Source: Burkholderiaceae bacterium (GTDB lineage Bacteria > Pseudomonadota > Gammaproteobacteria > Burkholderiales > Burkholderiaceae_E). Taken from it: DNA of 13,516 nt. Positions within the stretch are counted from its first letter, which is position 1. Each line of letters starts with the position of its first letter. The notes beneath the pieces are model-generated. The model had not been told where the DNA came from. It saw nothing but the letters and a program-made list of their open reading frames with translations, and ran no database searches. Positions 1-6,855 of this stretch are shown here, piece after piece. Where the stretch lies: the NCBI GenBank assembly GCA_023258775.1, contig JALQWJ010000016.1, forward strand, positions 1-13,516, given 5' to 3'. A program made the position numbers and the translations under genes.

Positions 1-21
1 CACAGCCTATCAAAGGCTACC

Positions 22-27
22 TATAAT
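22..27 (+). promoter_or_regulatory. -10 hexamer of ispB promoter, apparently leaderless
   Basis: A perfect TATAAT lies six bases before the GTG start of ispB at 34. Transcription would therefore begin at or next to the start codon, and no purine-rich ribosome binding site lies between. The -35 element would fall across the left edge of the window and cannot be checked. A 5-bp inverted repeat (AGCCT at 4-8, AGGCT at 14-18) sits just upstream of the hexamer. Confidence 0.5.
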
Positions 28-33
28 CGGATT

Positions 34-1062
34 GTGAACAAAGCACCATTGCCCCACCCCGTTGCGCTTGCGAGCACGCCCTCGGAGCGCTTCGAATGCA
101 TTGCTGCCGACTTGAGATCGCTCAATGAGGTCATTCGCGAGCGCCTGCATTCAGAGGTGGCGCTTATTCAGACGGTTGCCGAATACATTATCGCTGCGGG
201 TGGCAAACGGCTTCGCCCGGTCATACTTTGCCTTGTCAGCCGCGCACTTCGTCAGGATGCACCGCCTGACCGCCATGCGCTTTTGCTCGCCGCTGTTGTC
301 GAGTTCATCCATACGGCGACGCTGCTTCATGATGATGTTGTTGATGAATCCGACCTGAGGCGGGGGCGAAAGACCGCCAATGCCGTCTTTGGCAATGCCG
401 CATCAGTGCTTGTAGGCGATTTTCTTTATTCCAGATCGTTCCAAATGATGGTTGAACCTGGATTGATGCGGGTTATGCAGGTTCTTGCCGATGCGACCAA
501 CACGATCGCAGAAGGCGAAGTCTTGCAATTGTTGAATATCCGCGACCCAGAAGTCGATCAAACCCGGTACTTAAAAGTTATTCGGTACAAGACAGCCCGG
601 CTTTTTGAAGCATCGGCGCAACTCGCAGCCATTCTCAGTCAGTCGCCAGCGGGCGTTGAACTTGCATGCGCTGAGTTTGGTGGCCGCTTGGGTACGGCAT
701 TTCAACTGATTGACGATGTACTCGACTACGAAGGCGAGGCGGCCCAAACCGGCAAGAACATCGGTGATGACCTCAGGGAAGGCAAACCAACCCTGCCCCT
801 AATCTATCTGCTTCAACACGGCACCCTGTCCCAGCGAGATTTAGTCCGTAAGGCAATCGAATCGGGTGGCGTGGACCAGGATCACCGCGATTTCCAAACC
901 ATCTTAGACGCCGTTCACAGCAGCGGGGCACTCGCATTCACGCGCCAGCAGGCCCATCTCGAAGCATCGGCAGCGCGCCAGGCGATAAGCCTCCTACCTC
1001 AGGGCGACGCGCAGCGCGCCTTACTTGCCCTAACCGAATACGCCACCGATCGAAGTCATTAA
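34..1062 (+). CDS. ispB: Octaprenyl diphosphate synthase (polyprenyl synthetase)
   Basis: This is a trans-polyprenyl diphosphate synthase. The family adds isopentenyl diphosphate units to farnesyl diphosphate to make the C40 side chain of ubiquinone or menaquinone in the cytoplasm. In 342 residues it shows the family signature GGKRLRP (56-62), the first aspartate-rich motif DDVVD (100-104), the second DDVLD (227-231) and the following GKNIGDDLREGKPTLPL block (240-256). All magnesium- and diphosphate-binding residues are present. The residue five places before the first motif is a small alanine, as in long-chain synthases. Length is slightly above the usual 320-330 because of an N-terminal tail of about 18 residues. 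The GTG start at 34 is the only reasonable in-frame start; it has no Shine-Dalgarno but follows a TATAAT. Chain length (octa- versus nona- or decaprenyl) is inferred from the family, not proven. Confidence 0.93.
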   Translation: MNKAPLPHPVALASTPSERFECIAADLRSLNEVIRERLHSEVALIQTVAEYIIAAGGKRLRPVILCLVSRALRQDAPPDRHALLLAAVVEFIHTATLLHDDVVDESDLRRGRKTANAVFGNAASVLVGDFLYSRSFQMMVEPGLMRVMQVLADATNTIAEGEVLQLLNIRDPEVDQTRYLKVIRYKTARLFEASAQLAAILSQSPAGVELACAEFGGRLGTAFQLIDDVLDYEGEAAQTGKNIGDDLREGKPTLPLIYLLQHGTLSQRDLVRKAIESGGVDQDHRDFQTILDAVHSSGALAFTRQQAHLEASAARQAISLLPQGDAQRALLALTEYATDRSH

Positions 1063-1119
1063 ATACACGCTCTCATTGAGCCAATATTTCGCATCCAGCC
1101 AGGTTTTTTTGTAAGGTAC

Positions 1120-1148
1120 TTGCATTCTCTAGGGCGAGCCCTTACACT
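1120..1148 (+). promoter_or_regulatory. Putative flgM promoter with dyad in the spacer
   Basis: TTGCAT (1120-1125) and TACACT (1143-1148) are separated by 17 bases. They match the sigma-70 consensus at 3 of 6 and 4 of 6 positions. The spacer holds a perfect inverted repeat AGGGC-ga-GCCCT (1131-1142), a possible operator. The -10 ends six bases before the flgM ATG at 1155, so a start site seven bases downstream would coincide with the start codon. No flagellar sigma-28 motif (TAAA then GCCGATAA) is visible. Confidence 0.4.
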
Positions 1149-1154
1149 ATACTT

Positions 1155-1472
1155 ATGAAATTGTCTCCATCAACGCCCGGCGTCTCAACCACCAGCCACG
1201 GTAGTGCTGCTGAAAGCACCAAAGATTCGGCAGGAATTCCGCGTGCTTCGGAGCCTGCGAAGTCTGCGTCCGCCTTAGTAACCGGGGTTTCCGCTCAGGT
1301 TGACTTGCGGTCGAGCAGAATTAACGATTTCTCCGACGCCGCCTGGATCAACGAACCCCCAGCACTTGACACTGCAATGCTCGACCAAATCAAGTCAGCA
1401 ATTCGCGAGGGGCGTTTCGTGATCAACGAGCAAGCAATTGCGCGGGCCCTTAGCGAAGACGCTAGTCGCTAG
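1155..1472 (+). CDS. flgM: FlgM, anti-sigma-28 factor
   Basis: FlgM binds the flagellar sigma factor FliA and holds late flagellar genes off until it is exported through the finished hook-basal body. At 105 residues it has the usual size. The N-terminal half is rich in Ser, Thr and Ala and looks disordered, as expected for a protein exported unfolded. The C-terminal part (about 48-103) carries the conserved sigma-binding pattern: VDLRSS, then LDTAMLDQIKSAIREGRF, then VINEQAIARALS. The start at 1155 has no Shine-Dalgarno; a -10-like hexamer ends six bases earlier, suggesting a leaderless message. Neither flgA nor flgN lies beside it here, although these are common partners. The last codons run into a 7-bp tandem repeat that supplies the stop codon. 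Low overall similarity among FlgM proteins keeps the call just short of certain. Confidence 0.82.
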   Translation: MKLSPSTPGVSTTSHGSAAESTKDSAGIPRASEPAKSASALVTGVSAQVDLRSSRINDFSDAAWINEPPALDTAMLDQIKSAIREGRFVINEQAIARALSEDASR

Positions 1473-1481
1473 TCGCTAGAC
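1461..1481 (+). repeat. 7-bp tandem repeat x3 across the flgM stop codon
   Basis: GCTAGTC, GCTAGTC and GCTAGAC follow each other without gaps. The middle copy supplies the flgM stop (TAG, 1470-1472). Because the period is not a multiple of three, the TAG in each copy falls in a different reading frame, so all three plus-strand frames are closed within 17 bases. Replication slippage is the likely origin. Confidence 0.85.
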
Positions 1482-1690
1482 GCGTCAGTCAGTGTCGACT
1501 GACTTTCTTTGAAGTGGTTCACCCCGAACATAGCTGTTTCCATCAGCGACGGTCTACCGAAGCATACATCACCATGCTCTGCAGGTCCGGGTTTGACAGC
1601 CAGCTTTTCGCCGTAAATGGCCTTAAAGCTTGAAGGGTTGAAACAGCTACTTTTGTCGCCAATTACAAGGTGAGCCCGTCGATACGGCAC
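1469..1690 (-). CDS. Possible 73-residue hypothetical protein
   Basis: I do not recognise this protein. The minus-strand frame runs from a GTG at 1690 to a TAG that overlaps the last four bases of flgM. In its favour, codon choice is similar to that of the neighbouring genes and the translation is not low-complexity. Against it, the start is GTG, the bases upstream (tctccaaaacaa) hold no Shine-Dalgarno, it overlaps the 3' end of flgM and a strong hairpin, and no domain, signal peptide or membrane segment can be seen. An in-frame TGA lies about 65 bases upstream of the GTG, so it is not the tail of a long broken gene in the same frame. If it is not coding, the 231 bases between flgM and the next plus-strand gene hold only the hairpin and leader sequence. 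Confidence 0.25.
   Translation of the reverse strand: MPYRRAHLVIGDKSSCFNPSSFKAIYGEKLAVKPGPAEHGDVCFGRPSLMETAMFGVNHFKESQSTLTDASSD
1484..1503. terminator. Hairpin after flgM, weak terminator candidate
   Basis: GTCAGTC (1484-1490) can pair with GACTGAC (1497-1503) around a six-base loop; an alternative register pairs 1487-1493 with 1498-1504. A short pyrimidine stretch (ttcttt) follows, but not a real T-run. It lies 12 bases after the flgM stop, so it may end or stabilise that message. It also lies inside the possible minus-strand ORF 1469-1690. Confidence 0.35.
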
Positions 1691-1703
1691 TTGTTTTGGA
1701 GAA

Positions 1704-1886
1704 ATGGCTATGCAAATTGATTCACTCTCAACCGACCTGGTGGAAAAGGCCTTTCAGTTTATCGCCAACCCACATACGCAAACCCTTCCGAGCGAGTTGC
1801 AACATTTGCAACCGGGCCACTGGCAGGCTCTCAGTCATTTGCTTGCCGCGATATACGCTGAAAAAGAGGTACGACTGCTCAATTAA
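1704..1886 (+). CDS. Small hypothetical protein (60 aa)
   Basis: The function is unknown to me. The start at 1704 is well supported: GGAGAA (1697-1702) directly precedes ATGGCT. A second ATG two codons later (1710) is possible. The product is mostly helical in character and acidic to neutral, with no membrane segment. Residues about 28-59 have a run of Leu and aromatic residues (LQHLQPGHWQALSHLLAAIY) followed by AEKEVRLLN, which would suit a small helical hairpin or an adaptor that binds a partner protein. It is not FlgN-like despite lying downstream of flgM, since FlgN is about 150 residues long. Its stop codon falls inside the first unit of a 22-bp tandem repeat, so repeat expansion may have set the present C-terminus. 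An overlapping frame starting at 1696 was rejected because its ATG lies within the ribosome binding site region. Confidence 0.5.
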   Translation: MAMQIDSLSTDLVEKAFQFIANPHTQTLPSELQHLQPGHWQALSHLLAAIYAEKEVRLLN

Positions 1887-1957
1887 AGCGGTGATACTGC
1901 TCAATTAAAGCGCTACGATTGCTCAATTAAAACCGTGCGACTGCTCAATCGCTTGCA
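1870..1957 (+). repeat. 22-bp tandem repeat, four units
   Basis: The core TGCTCAATTAAA begins at 1876, 1898 and 1920, with a diverged copy (TGCTCAATC) at 1942, giving an exact 22-base period. Flanking bases also agree (a ga-c/t-tgctc pattern before the core, GCG or CCG after it). The first unit contains the stop of the 60-residue gene. The TAA triplets at 1884, 1906 and 1928 lie in the three different plus-strand frames. The array fills most of the gap between two convergent genes. There are no unique spacers, so it is not a CRISPR. A period near two helical turns would suit a protein-binding array, but no binding protein is known. Confidence 0.9.
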
Positions 1958-1997
1958 CCTGCCAACAAACAACCGTAGTGATACCAAGCAGCAAGCC

Positions 1998-3686
1998 TTA
2001 TAGGCGGAATGCCGCCCGCTCAGCCTGGTCGATCTGCTGCGTCAGGGCAAGTTCCCAGGCGAGATACTGACGTGCCGCATCGAGATTGCCATCATGGCGA
2101 TCATGCGTAAAAAACAAATAATCAATACAGTCCGAATCGCTTGGCTGCGATGCACTTTGCATGAGCCTTAGACCAGATGCTTCCCAATGCGCCGGGCCCT
2201 CGGTACAAACGAAGATCAACGGATCTCGCTTGCGGGCAGCAAACCAGGCTTCACACTCCAGTGCTGCAAGTTCTGCAACACCAAGATCCTCGGCAAGCAA
2301 GATCACTTCGGCAGGCGCTTGTACCAATGTTTCAAGCAGGCTTTCTAACCGTGGCCGAATCGACCAGACCGCCTGACTTAAGTGCGCGCGACGAAAACTC
2401 ATCGATGGCCGCACATCTATAAGCAGCAAACGATCCCTGGGTTCGGACAGCAGGCGATCGGCGAGCGTCTGGCTATTGATCAGGCGCTGAGCTTGCGCAA
2501 TAGTCCTTGCCTTGATTGAGCTGTACGTGTCGCCCAGAGTCAAGACCTTTGACTTCATCTCAACTTGCATATCGATCGAGTCATACTCACGAGATTGCGT
2601 CAAAACATCGGGCTTTAGGAAACGCTCGGCATTCTTTAGGACATAAACATCCCAACCAAGCAAATGAAGCCAACAGGCCACAACCTTGGCGCGCAGATTG
2701 TCGCTGTCATAAAGAACGAGTCTTGCGCCACGCACGGCAATGAATTGGTCAGTCGCCTGAATCAGCTGCCCGCCTGGCGTATGCAGCGCATCTGCAAGCC
2801 GGCCTTGGGCAAACTCCTCTGCGGTTCTAACATCACAAAGCAGGGTCGTACGCGAGGAGTCCTTTTGCATCACGAAGAACTGGTTCATGTCGATGCTAAC
2901 AATACCGAGTTGCTCAGACCAGACCTTTGCTGCCGCTACCCGAGGCGCTTGTGGTGATGGTATCGGCAGGGCCGCAAATCGATGGTCAGGACCATGTTCG
3001 AGCGCAAACCCGGCAAGCGCCCAACCTTGGGTACCATTTTCCAATGCATAGACAGGATTAGGAAGACCAAGCTTAATCAAGGTTTGAGCGCCGATAATAC
3101 TTCTTGTCCGACCGGCACAATGCAGCACAACTGTCGTCTTAGGGTCTGGAACAATCTCGTGAATGCGCAGCGCAAGTTCGCCATTGGGACAGCAACGTGC
3201 ACCGGGAATATGCATCTTCTGGTGTTCTGATAATGGTCTGCCGTCGATCACCACCATGGACTCGCCCGAAGCCAGTCGCGCGTGGAGATCGCGCGCAGAC
3301 AGATGGGGAGTCTGGAAAACCGCCTCGGCGATTTCGCCAAACGCTTTGCTCGGCACATTGACCCCTGCAAAGCATTGATAGCCCGCGGCCTGCCATGCCT
3401 CGATACCGCCATCAAGTATCAGAACATCGTGATAGCCCACTGCAAGCATTCGAAGGCGAGCACGTTCTGCAACCCTTGCTGAAGCCTCATCGACCAACAC
3501 AACCTGAACCGTCTTGCGCGGCACAAGGCGCGCAAGTTCTAACTCAAGTCGACTGTAGGGCATTGATACGGCGTAAAACAAATGTCCCTCGCCATACTGG
3601 CCGTGCTCGCGGACATCGATCAAGGCCAACTCCCTGCCTGAATGGATGAGCGCTTTAAGCGCCACTGCCTCGATACGACGAATCAT
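1998..3686 (-). CDS. Four-domain rhodanese-related sulfurtransferase
   Basis: This cytoplasmic protein of 562 residues has four rhodanese folds in tandem, at about 5-105, 128-230, 262-360 and 405-510. Rhodaneses carry sulfur as a cysteine persulfide. Only domain 2 has the active loop with cysteine (HCAGRTRS, C190). The matching position is Asp in domain 1 (D66), Asp in domain 3 (D327) and Ala in domain 4 (A465), so three domains are probably structural or ligand-binding. Each domain still opens with the family's strand motif (LIDVRE, VIDGRP, LCDVRT, LIDVRP). No signal peptide is seen. Its ATG overlaps the stop of the cysteine dioxygenase gene as ATGA, so the two are probably translationally coupled. 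Context suggests a role in sulfur released or oxidised from cysteine or another thiol. The family call is firm; the substrate is not known. Confidence 0.88.
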   Translation of the reverse strand: MIRRIEAVALKALIHSGRELALIDVREHGQYGEGHLFYAVSMPYSRLELELARLVPRKTVQVVLVDEASARVAERARLRMLAVGYHDVLILDGGIEAWQAAGYQCFAGVNVPSKAFGEIAEAVFQTPHLSARDLHARLASGESMVVIDGRPLSEHQKMHIPGARCCPNGELALRIHEIVPDPKTTVVLHCAGRTRSIIGAQTLIKLGLPNPVYALENGTQGWALAGFALEHGPDHRFAALPIPSPQAPRVAAAKVWSEQLGIVSIDMNQFFVMQKDSSRTTLLCDVRTAEEFAQGRLADALHTPGGQLIQATDQFIAVRGARLVLYDSDNLRAKVVACWLHLLGWDVYVLKNAERFLKPDVLTQSREYDSIDMQVEMKSKVLTLGDTYSSIKARTIAQAQRLINSQTLADRLLSEPRDRLLLIDVRPSMSFRRAHLSQAVWSIRPRLESLLETLVQAPAEVILLAEDLGVAELAALECEAWFAARKRDPLIFVCTEGPAHWEASGLRLMQSASQPSDSDCIDYLFFTHDRHDGNLDAARQYLAWELALTQQIDQAERAAFRL

Positions 3687-4276
3687 GAGGCAGTGTTTGC
3701 CCTTTTCGTTTGAACAGCGATTTGCATACGCTGACAGCGTTGCGCGTCGAGATCGTAGACCAGACGCTCGCTCAATGTTTCAAGCGCTCTGCCATACATA
3801 TGCAAATGTCGGATCATGCCGTCTTCAATGTAGACCGCATGAATATCGTCAGGCATAAGTGCGAGCGCTTTGCCGGGACTCACTGATTTTTGTCCAATTT
3901 CTCGTAACTGTGCTGGACCAGGCTCGGTCCCAGCTTGCAGCCGCTCATATAAGACATTTCGCTCTACCCCCTCGACAGCTGCGATACACGCCCAGGTCGT
4001 ATGGTTGTGAGGTGGAATCTTCTTACCAGGCCGCATTACATTGAGATAGAGCGCAAAGCTTTGATCCTGGTCTTCTTGTATCAAATAGCGCGCCTGCAAC
4101 TCATCGCTTGCAGGGGAAGGAAATAGCGACTCGGCCCACCAGTGTTTTTGAGCAGCCATTTCAAGCACTTCGTGTTCGATGGCTTCAAGGCTAGTACGGT
4201 TGATTTCAGCTTGACTGGCAATGACGCGAATCTTATCGATATGACTTTTAATGGAGTCAGCATGGGGATGCTTCAT
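3683..4276 (-). CDS. Cysteine dioxygenase family protein (thiol dioxygenase)
   Basis: A non-haem iron cupin of about 197 residues that adds both atoms of O2 to a thiol to give a sulfinate; cysteine is the usual substrate. The iron ligands are visible: His-Asn-His in PPHNHTTW and a third His in MPDDIHAV (H90, H92 and H146 from the start chosen here). An Arg in QARYLI takes the place that binds the substrate carboxylate in Arg-type enzymes; mercaptopropionate dioxygenases have Gln there. This favours cysteine, but the alignment was made by eye. The ATG at 4276 is preferred because it overlaps the upstream gene's stop as ATGA and has AAAGGATGG about eight to ten bases before it. An ATG four codons earlier (4288) lies inside that same ribosome binding site. 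The gene sits between a lipoprotein esterase and a rhodanese, all probably on one message. Confidence 0.87.
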   Translation of the reverse strand: MKHPHADSIKSHIDKIRVIASQAEINRTSLEAIEHEVLEMAAQKHWWAESLFPSPASDELQARYLIQEDQDQSFALYLNVMRPGKKIPPHNHTTWACIAAVEGVERNVLYERLQAGTEPGPAQLREIGQKSVSPGKALALMPDDIHAVYIEDGMIRHLHMYGRALETLSERLVYDLDAQRCQRMQIAVQTKRANTAS

Positions 4277-5487
4277 CGATTTGTCCATCCTTTCGCGTCC
4301 AAGCGCTCACGAACTGCCTGAGCCATAAGCTCATGTCCGCGAGGTGAGGGATGGAATCCGTCCGAAAAAAGATATGTTTTCCACCAGCCTGCTTGTTTAC
4401 CTGGCGTTGTATCAAGCGCCTGCGATGTGCATTTTGGAAAGTCATAGCTTGGTAGTCCATCTGAGCCTAAACCAACAATTGGACAAGAGGAATCAGTTGC
4501 ATTAGTAAGCGCATATTTTGTATTGCTAAAATTTTGAACGATATCTGAAAAGGTACCGTTAAAGTCAACAACCAGTATCCTCGGCTCGGCCGCTGCTCTA
4601 GCTGCAAGTTGCATATTGAAGGCCGCCACCCACTGCCTAATTGCACCCTGAAGTTGTTGCGCAGCTGCTGGCCCGGCTTGCGCAGTAACCCCTAACAAAA
4701 CGGCTTTAAATCTGGGTGTCAGTGTAATATCTGGAACATTTAAGATAACAATACGTTGAGCACCCTTTTCCAAAAGCTGAGCACTGATCTGACCAAAAAA
4801 TGTGTCGGCCAGCTTTTGCATGTATGCCCCTGCTGCAAGAGCGGGGCCATTGGACTGAACGAGCAGGGTAGCGATCGTTGTGTTGTCGAGTTGTTGCGCT
4901 AGAAACTGCTGATACGCTGACTGGCCTGTCTGTGAACCCGCTGCGCCTAAATAAAAACCAACCAGGTCTGCGACATCATTGCCTCCACCATCGACCAGAA
5001 CAAGTTCGTTGGGCGAAAAAGACCCGAGCGCTGCTCGGCGCGCCATTTGTGTTCCAATCGTCAGCGGGCTGGTCGGGCCACCGAGACTTGCACCGGCAAC
5101 AACCCGACCACCACCAATTGCGAAGTTTGAACACGAAACATTTGGATTTGGGTTGAATGAACCATTTGTTGTCGCAAGAAAATAAGAACACTGCGCTGTA
5201 CCATCAGCGCCGTAGACATTTGCAATGAGTTGTGTCCAAAGGGGATAGCCCCGTGGGTTTGCAGCATCTTGAATCGTTGCTTTGAAACCAAAGCTGCCAA
5301 CATCGCTCAAACTATCCCCCATCACTGTAACAATGGGCGATGGATCATCGCTTGAACAACTCCAAAGCCCGGTCAGCAAGACCGTTGAAACTGCCAAGCC
5401 TGAAAGCAAGCGTCGTGTTCGTGAAATTTTTCCCCCTTGGTGACGGGCAAGCTTGCCGCCGTGCAGCATCTCTTTCTTTCGATCCAT
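4273..5487 (-). CDS. SGNH/GDSL hydrolase, probable lipoprotein esterase
   Basis: An extracytoplasmic serine esterase or lipase of 404 residues. Block I is GDSLSD (57-62) with nucleophile S59. Block II is the glycine in NFAIGGG (121-127), block III is GGND (168-171), and block V is SDGFHPSPRGH with D376 and H379. All catalytic parts are therefore present. The N-terminus is a long basic stretch, a hydrophobic segment (about 27-42) and LWSC (41-44). C44 is a candidate lipidation site, although Trp at -2 is unusual for a lipobox; ordinary secretion is the alternative. The start has GGAG eight bases upstream of the ATG. A possible promoter lies in the 126 bases upstream (minus strand TTTAAA, 17 bases, TATCAA). 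As first gene of a coupled trio with cysteine dioxygenase and rhodanese, it may free a thiol-bearing substrate outside the membrane, which is only a guess. The fold call is firm and the substrate unknown. Confidence 0.85.
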   Translation of the reverse strand: MDRKKEMLHGGKLARHQGGKISRTRRLLSGLAVSTVLLTGLWSCSSDDPSPIVTVMGDSLSDVGSFGFKATIQDAANPRGYPLWTQLIANVYGADGTAQCSYFLATTNGSFNPNPNVSCSNFAIGGGRVVAGASLGGPTSPLTIGTQMARRAALGSFSPNELVLVDGGGNDVADLVGFYLGAAGSQTGQSAYQQFLAQQLDNTTIATLLVQSNGPALAAGAYMQKLADTFFGQISAQLLEKGAQRIVILNVPDITLTPRFKAVLLGVTAQAGPAAAQQLQGAIRQWVAAFNMQLAARAAAEPRILVVDFNGTFSDIVQNFSNTKYALTNATDSSCPIVGLGSDGLPSYDFPKCTSQALDTTPGKQAGWWKTYLFSDGFHPSPRGHELMAQAVRERLDAKGWTNR

Positions 5488-5613
5488 GTTATGTCTCCGT
5501 TACTTTAATTGGTCGGTCAAATCGTTGGGGCGTCGTGTCAAATACATGACCCCTTGATACTCGGAGCTTAACTAGATTTAAAGGACTTATGACGAATTGA
5601 TGACATTTTTATT

Positions 5614-6855
5614 TCATGCCAATCTCGCCGAAGTCATTCGATCTGGCGCTTTCGTATTCATACCGAGCTGAAACACGCCTGCAATCAGACCTACAGCCAC
5701 AGCAAACTGCCAGGCAAGGTCATAATTGCCCATTGCGTCATAAAGTAACCCGCCGCCCCATGCGCCCAGAAAAGAGCCAAGTTGGTGGCTGAAAAAAGCA
5801 AGGCCTGTCAGCGTTGCCATATAGCGAACGCCGAACAGCTGCGATACCAGACCGTTGACCAGGGGCACAACGCCAAGCCATAAAAATCCCATGGCTGCCG
5901 CAAAAATCAGTGTGCTTAAGGTGCTCGGTGGCAACACGAAATACAGCGCAAAAAAAGCCGATCGCAACAAATAAACAAGGCCCAGGAGCTTTTCTCGGGG
6001 ATAGCGCTGTCCCAACCAGCCGCAGCAATAAGAGCCAATGACATTAAATAAACCAATGACAGCAAGCGTTTGTGCAGCCAGCATTGGATCAAAGCCGCAA
6101 AGCTGAAGGTAATTTGGTAAATGATTGGTGAGGAAAACCAACTGCAAACCACAGACGAAAAAGGCTGCCGCCATAACCCGATAACCACGATGCGACAACG
6201 CCTCATGAAGTGCCTGGCGCATATTCTGCGCCTCACCAGCGGCCTGTTTGTCGAGCATCATGTCATCGGCCTTTGAAGCCTGCCACGCCGCTGGAATCAT
6301 CAACATGCACAACACACCGAATCCCATCAAGGCAAAAGACAAACCTTCAAGCTCCAAAAGCCACTGCGCCAAAGGCGCAGCAAGCAGGGTTCCAATCGAT
6401 CCAAACGCTGAAACAACCCCCAAAGCCAGACTTCGCTGTGAGGCTGGCACCGCACGCGATGCCGCTGACATGCTGAGCACCGACGCTGTGCAAGAAAGCG
6501 CTAAGCCGATTACGACGCCCGGGCCCCACAATAAGCCGAGCGCGCTCGGGAATTGATGCATCAGCACAAGCCCAAGCGCATAAAGCAAAGCACCAGCAAC
6601 CATCACCGGGCGCAAACCAATGCGGTCAGCAAGCGCCCCGACAAAAGGCTGACTTAAGCCCCAAACAGCATTTTGTAGCGCGATCGCTAAGGTGAATTCT
6701 GCCGCTGACAAGCCAAATTGCTGGGTTACTGGAGGCAGAAACAAGCCCATACTCTGGCGCATGCCCATGGCAAGGCTCAATAGTATTGATGCACCGAGTA
6801 AGATGAGCCATCGCCGACGATCGAGCCCAGGGATCAACGACAGCCCCTTGTGCAA
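5614..6855 (-). CDS. Major facilitator superfamily transporter
   Basis: An inner-membrane secondary transporter of about 413 residues with twelve hydrophobic segments in two groups of six. A hydrophilic loop at about 190-226 (rich in Asp, Lys, Gln and Glu) separates them. The MFS motif A is present between helices 2 and 3 (GALADRIGLRP, 73-83), with the Asp and Arg of the conserved gate. Overall style resembles the monocarboxylate / oxalate-formate-like branch of MFS found in Burkholderiales. Substrate is not predictable. The start is uncertain: the longest frame begins with TTG at 6855, without a Shine-Dalgarno, just after an in-frame stop. A second TTG at 6837 has AAGGGG six bases before it and would shorten the product by six residues to begin at IPGLDRRRW. 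It is transcribed away from a small winged-helix regulator whose start lies 91 bases off, so control by that regulator is likely. Confidence 0.88.
   Translation of the reverse strand: MHKGLSLIPGLDRRRWLILLGASILLSLAMGMRQSMGLFLPPVTQQFGLSAAEFTLAIALQNAVWGLSQPFVGALADRIGLRPVMVAGALLYALGLVLMHQFPSALGLLWGPGVVIGLALSCTASVLSMSAASRAVPASQRSLALGVVSAFGSIGTLLAAPLAQWLLELEGLSFALMGFGVLCMLMIPAAWQASKADDMMLDKQAAGEAQNMRQALHEALSHRGYRVMAAAFFVCGLQLVFLTNHLPNYLQLCGFDPMLAAQTLAVIGLFNVIGSYCCGWLGQRYPREKLLGLVYLLRSAFFALYFVLPPSTLSTLIFAAAMGFLWLGVVPLVNGLVSQLFGVRYMATLTGLAFFSHQLGSFLGAWGGGLLYDAMGNYDLAWQFAVAVGLIAGVFQLGMNTKAPDRMTSARLA

Noticed and set aside
1104..1110. T-run as intrinsic terminator of ispB
   Set aside because: No stable hairpin lies directly upstream; the only stem nearby (1069-1081) has four pairs and ends over 20 bases before the T-run.
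1111..1154. Sigma-28 promoter for flgM
   Set aside because: No TAAA...GCCGATAA pattern with the right spacing; the region fits a sigma-70-like element better.
1696..1908. Alternative plus-strand frame of 70 residues
   Set aside because: Its ATG lies within the ribosome binding site region that serves the ATG at 1704, and the translation is a basic, Cys- and Pro-scattered shadow.
1870..1957. CRISPR array
   Set aside because: The units are contiguous with a 22-base period and there are no unique spacers or cas genes.
2161..3482. Several plus-strand frames of 66-97 residues inside the rhodanese gene
   Set aside because: All are antisense shadows of a gene with clear domains, and none has its own motifs.
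5488..5613. TTGACA on the minus strand upstream of the esterase as a promoter -35
   Set aside because: No acceptable -10 hexamer lies 16-18 bases after it; TTTAAA / TATCAA is a slightly better but still weak candidate.
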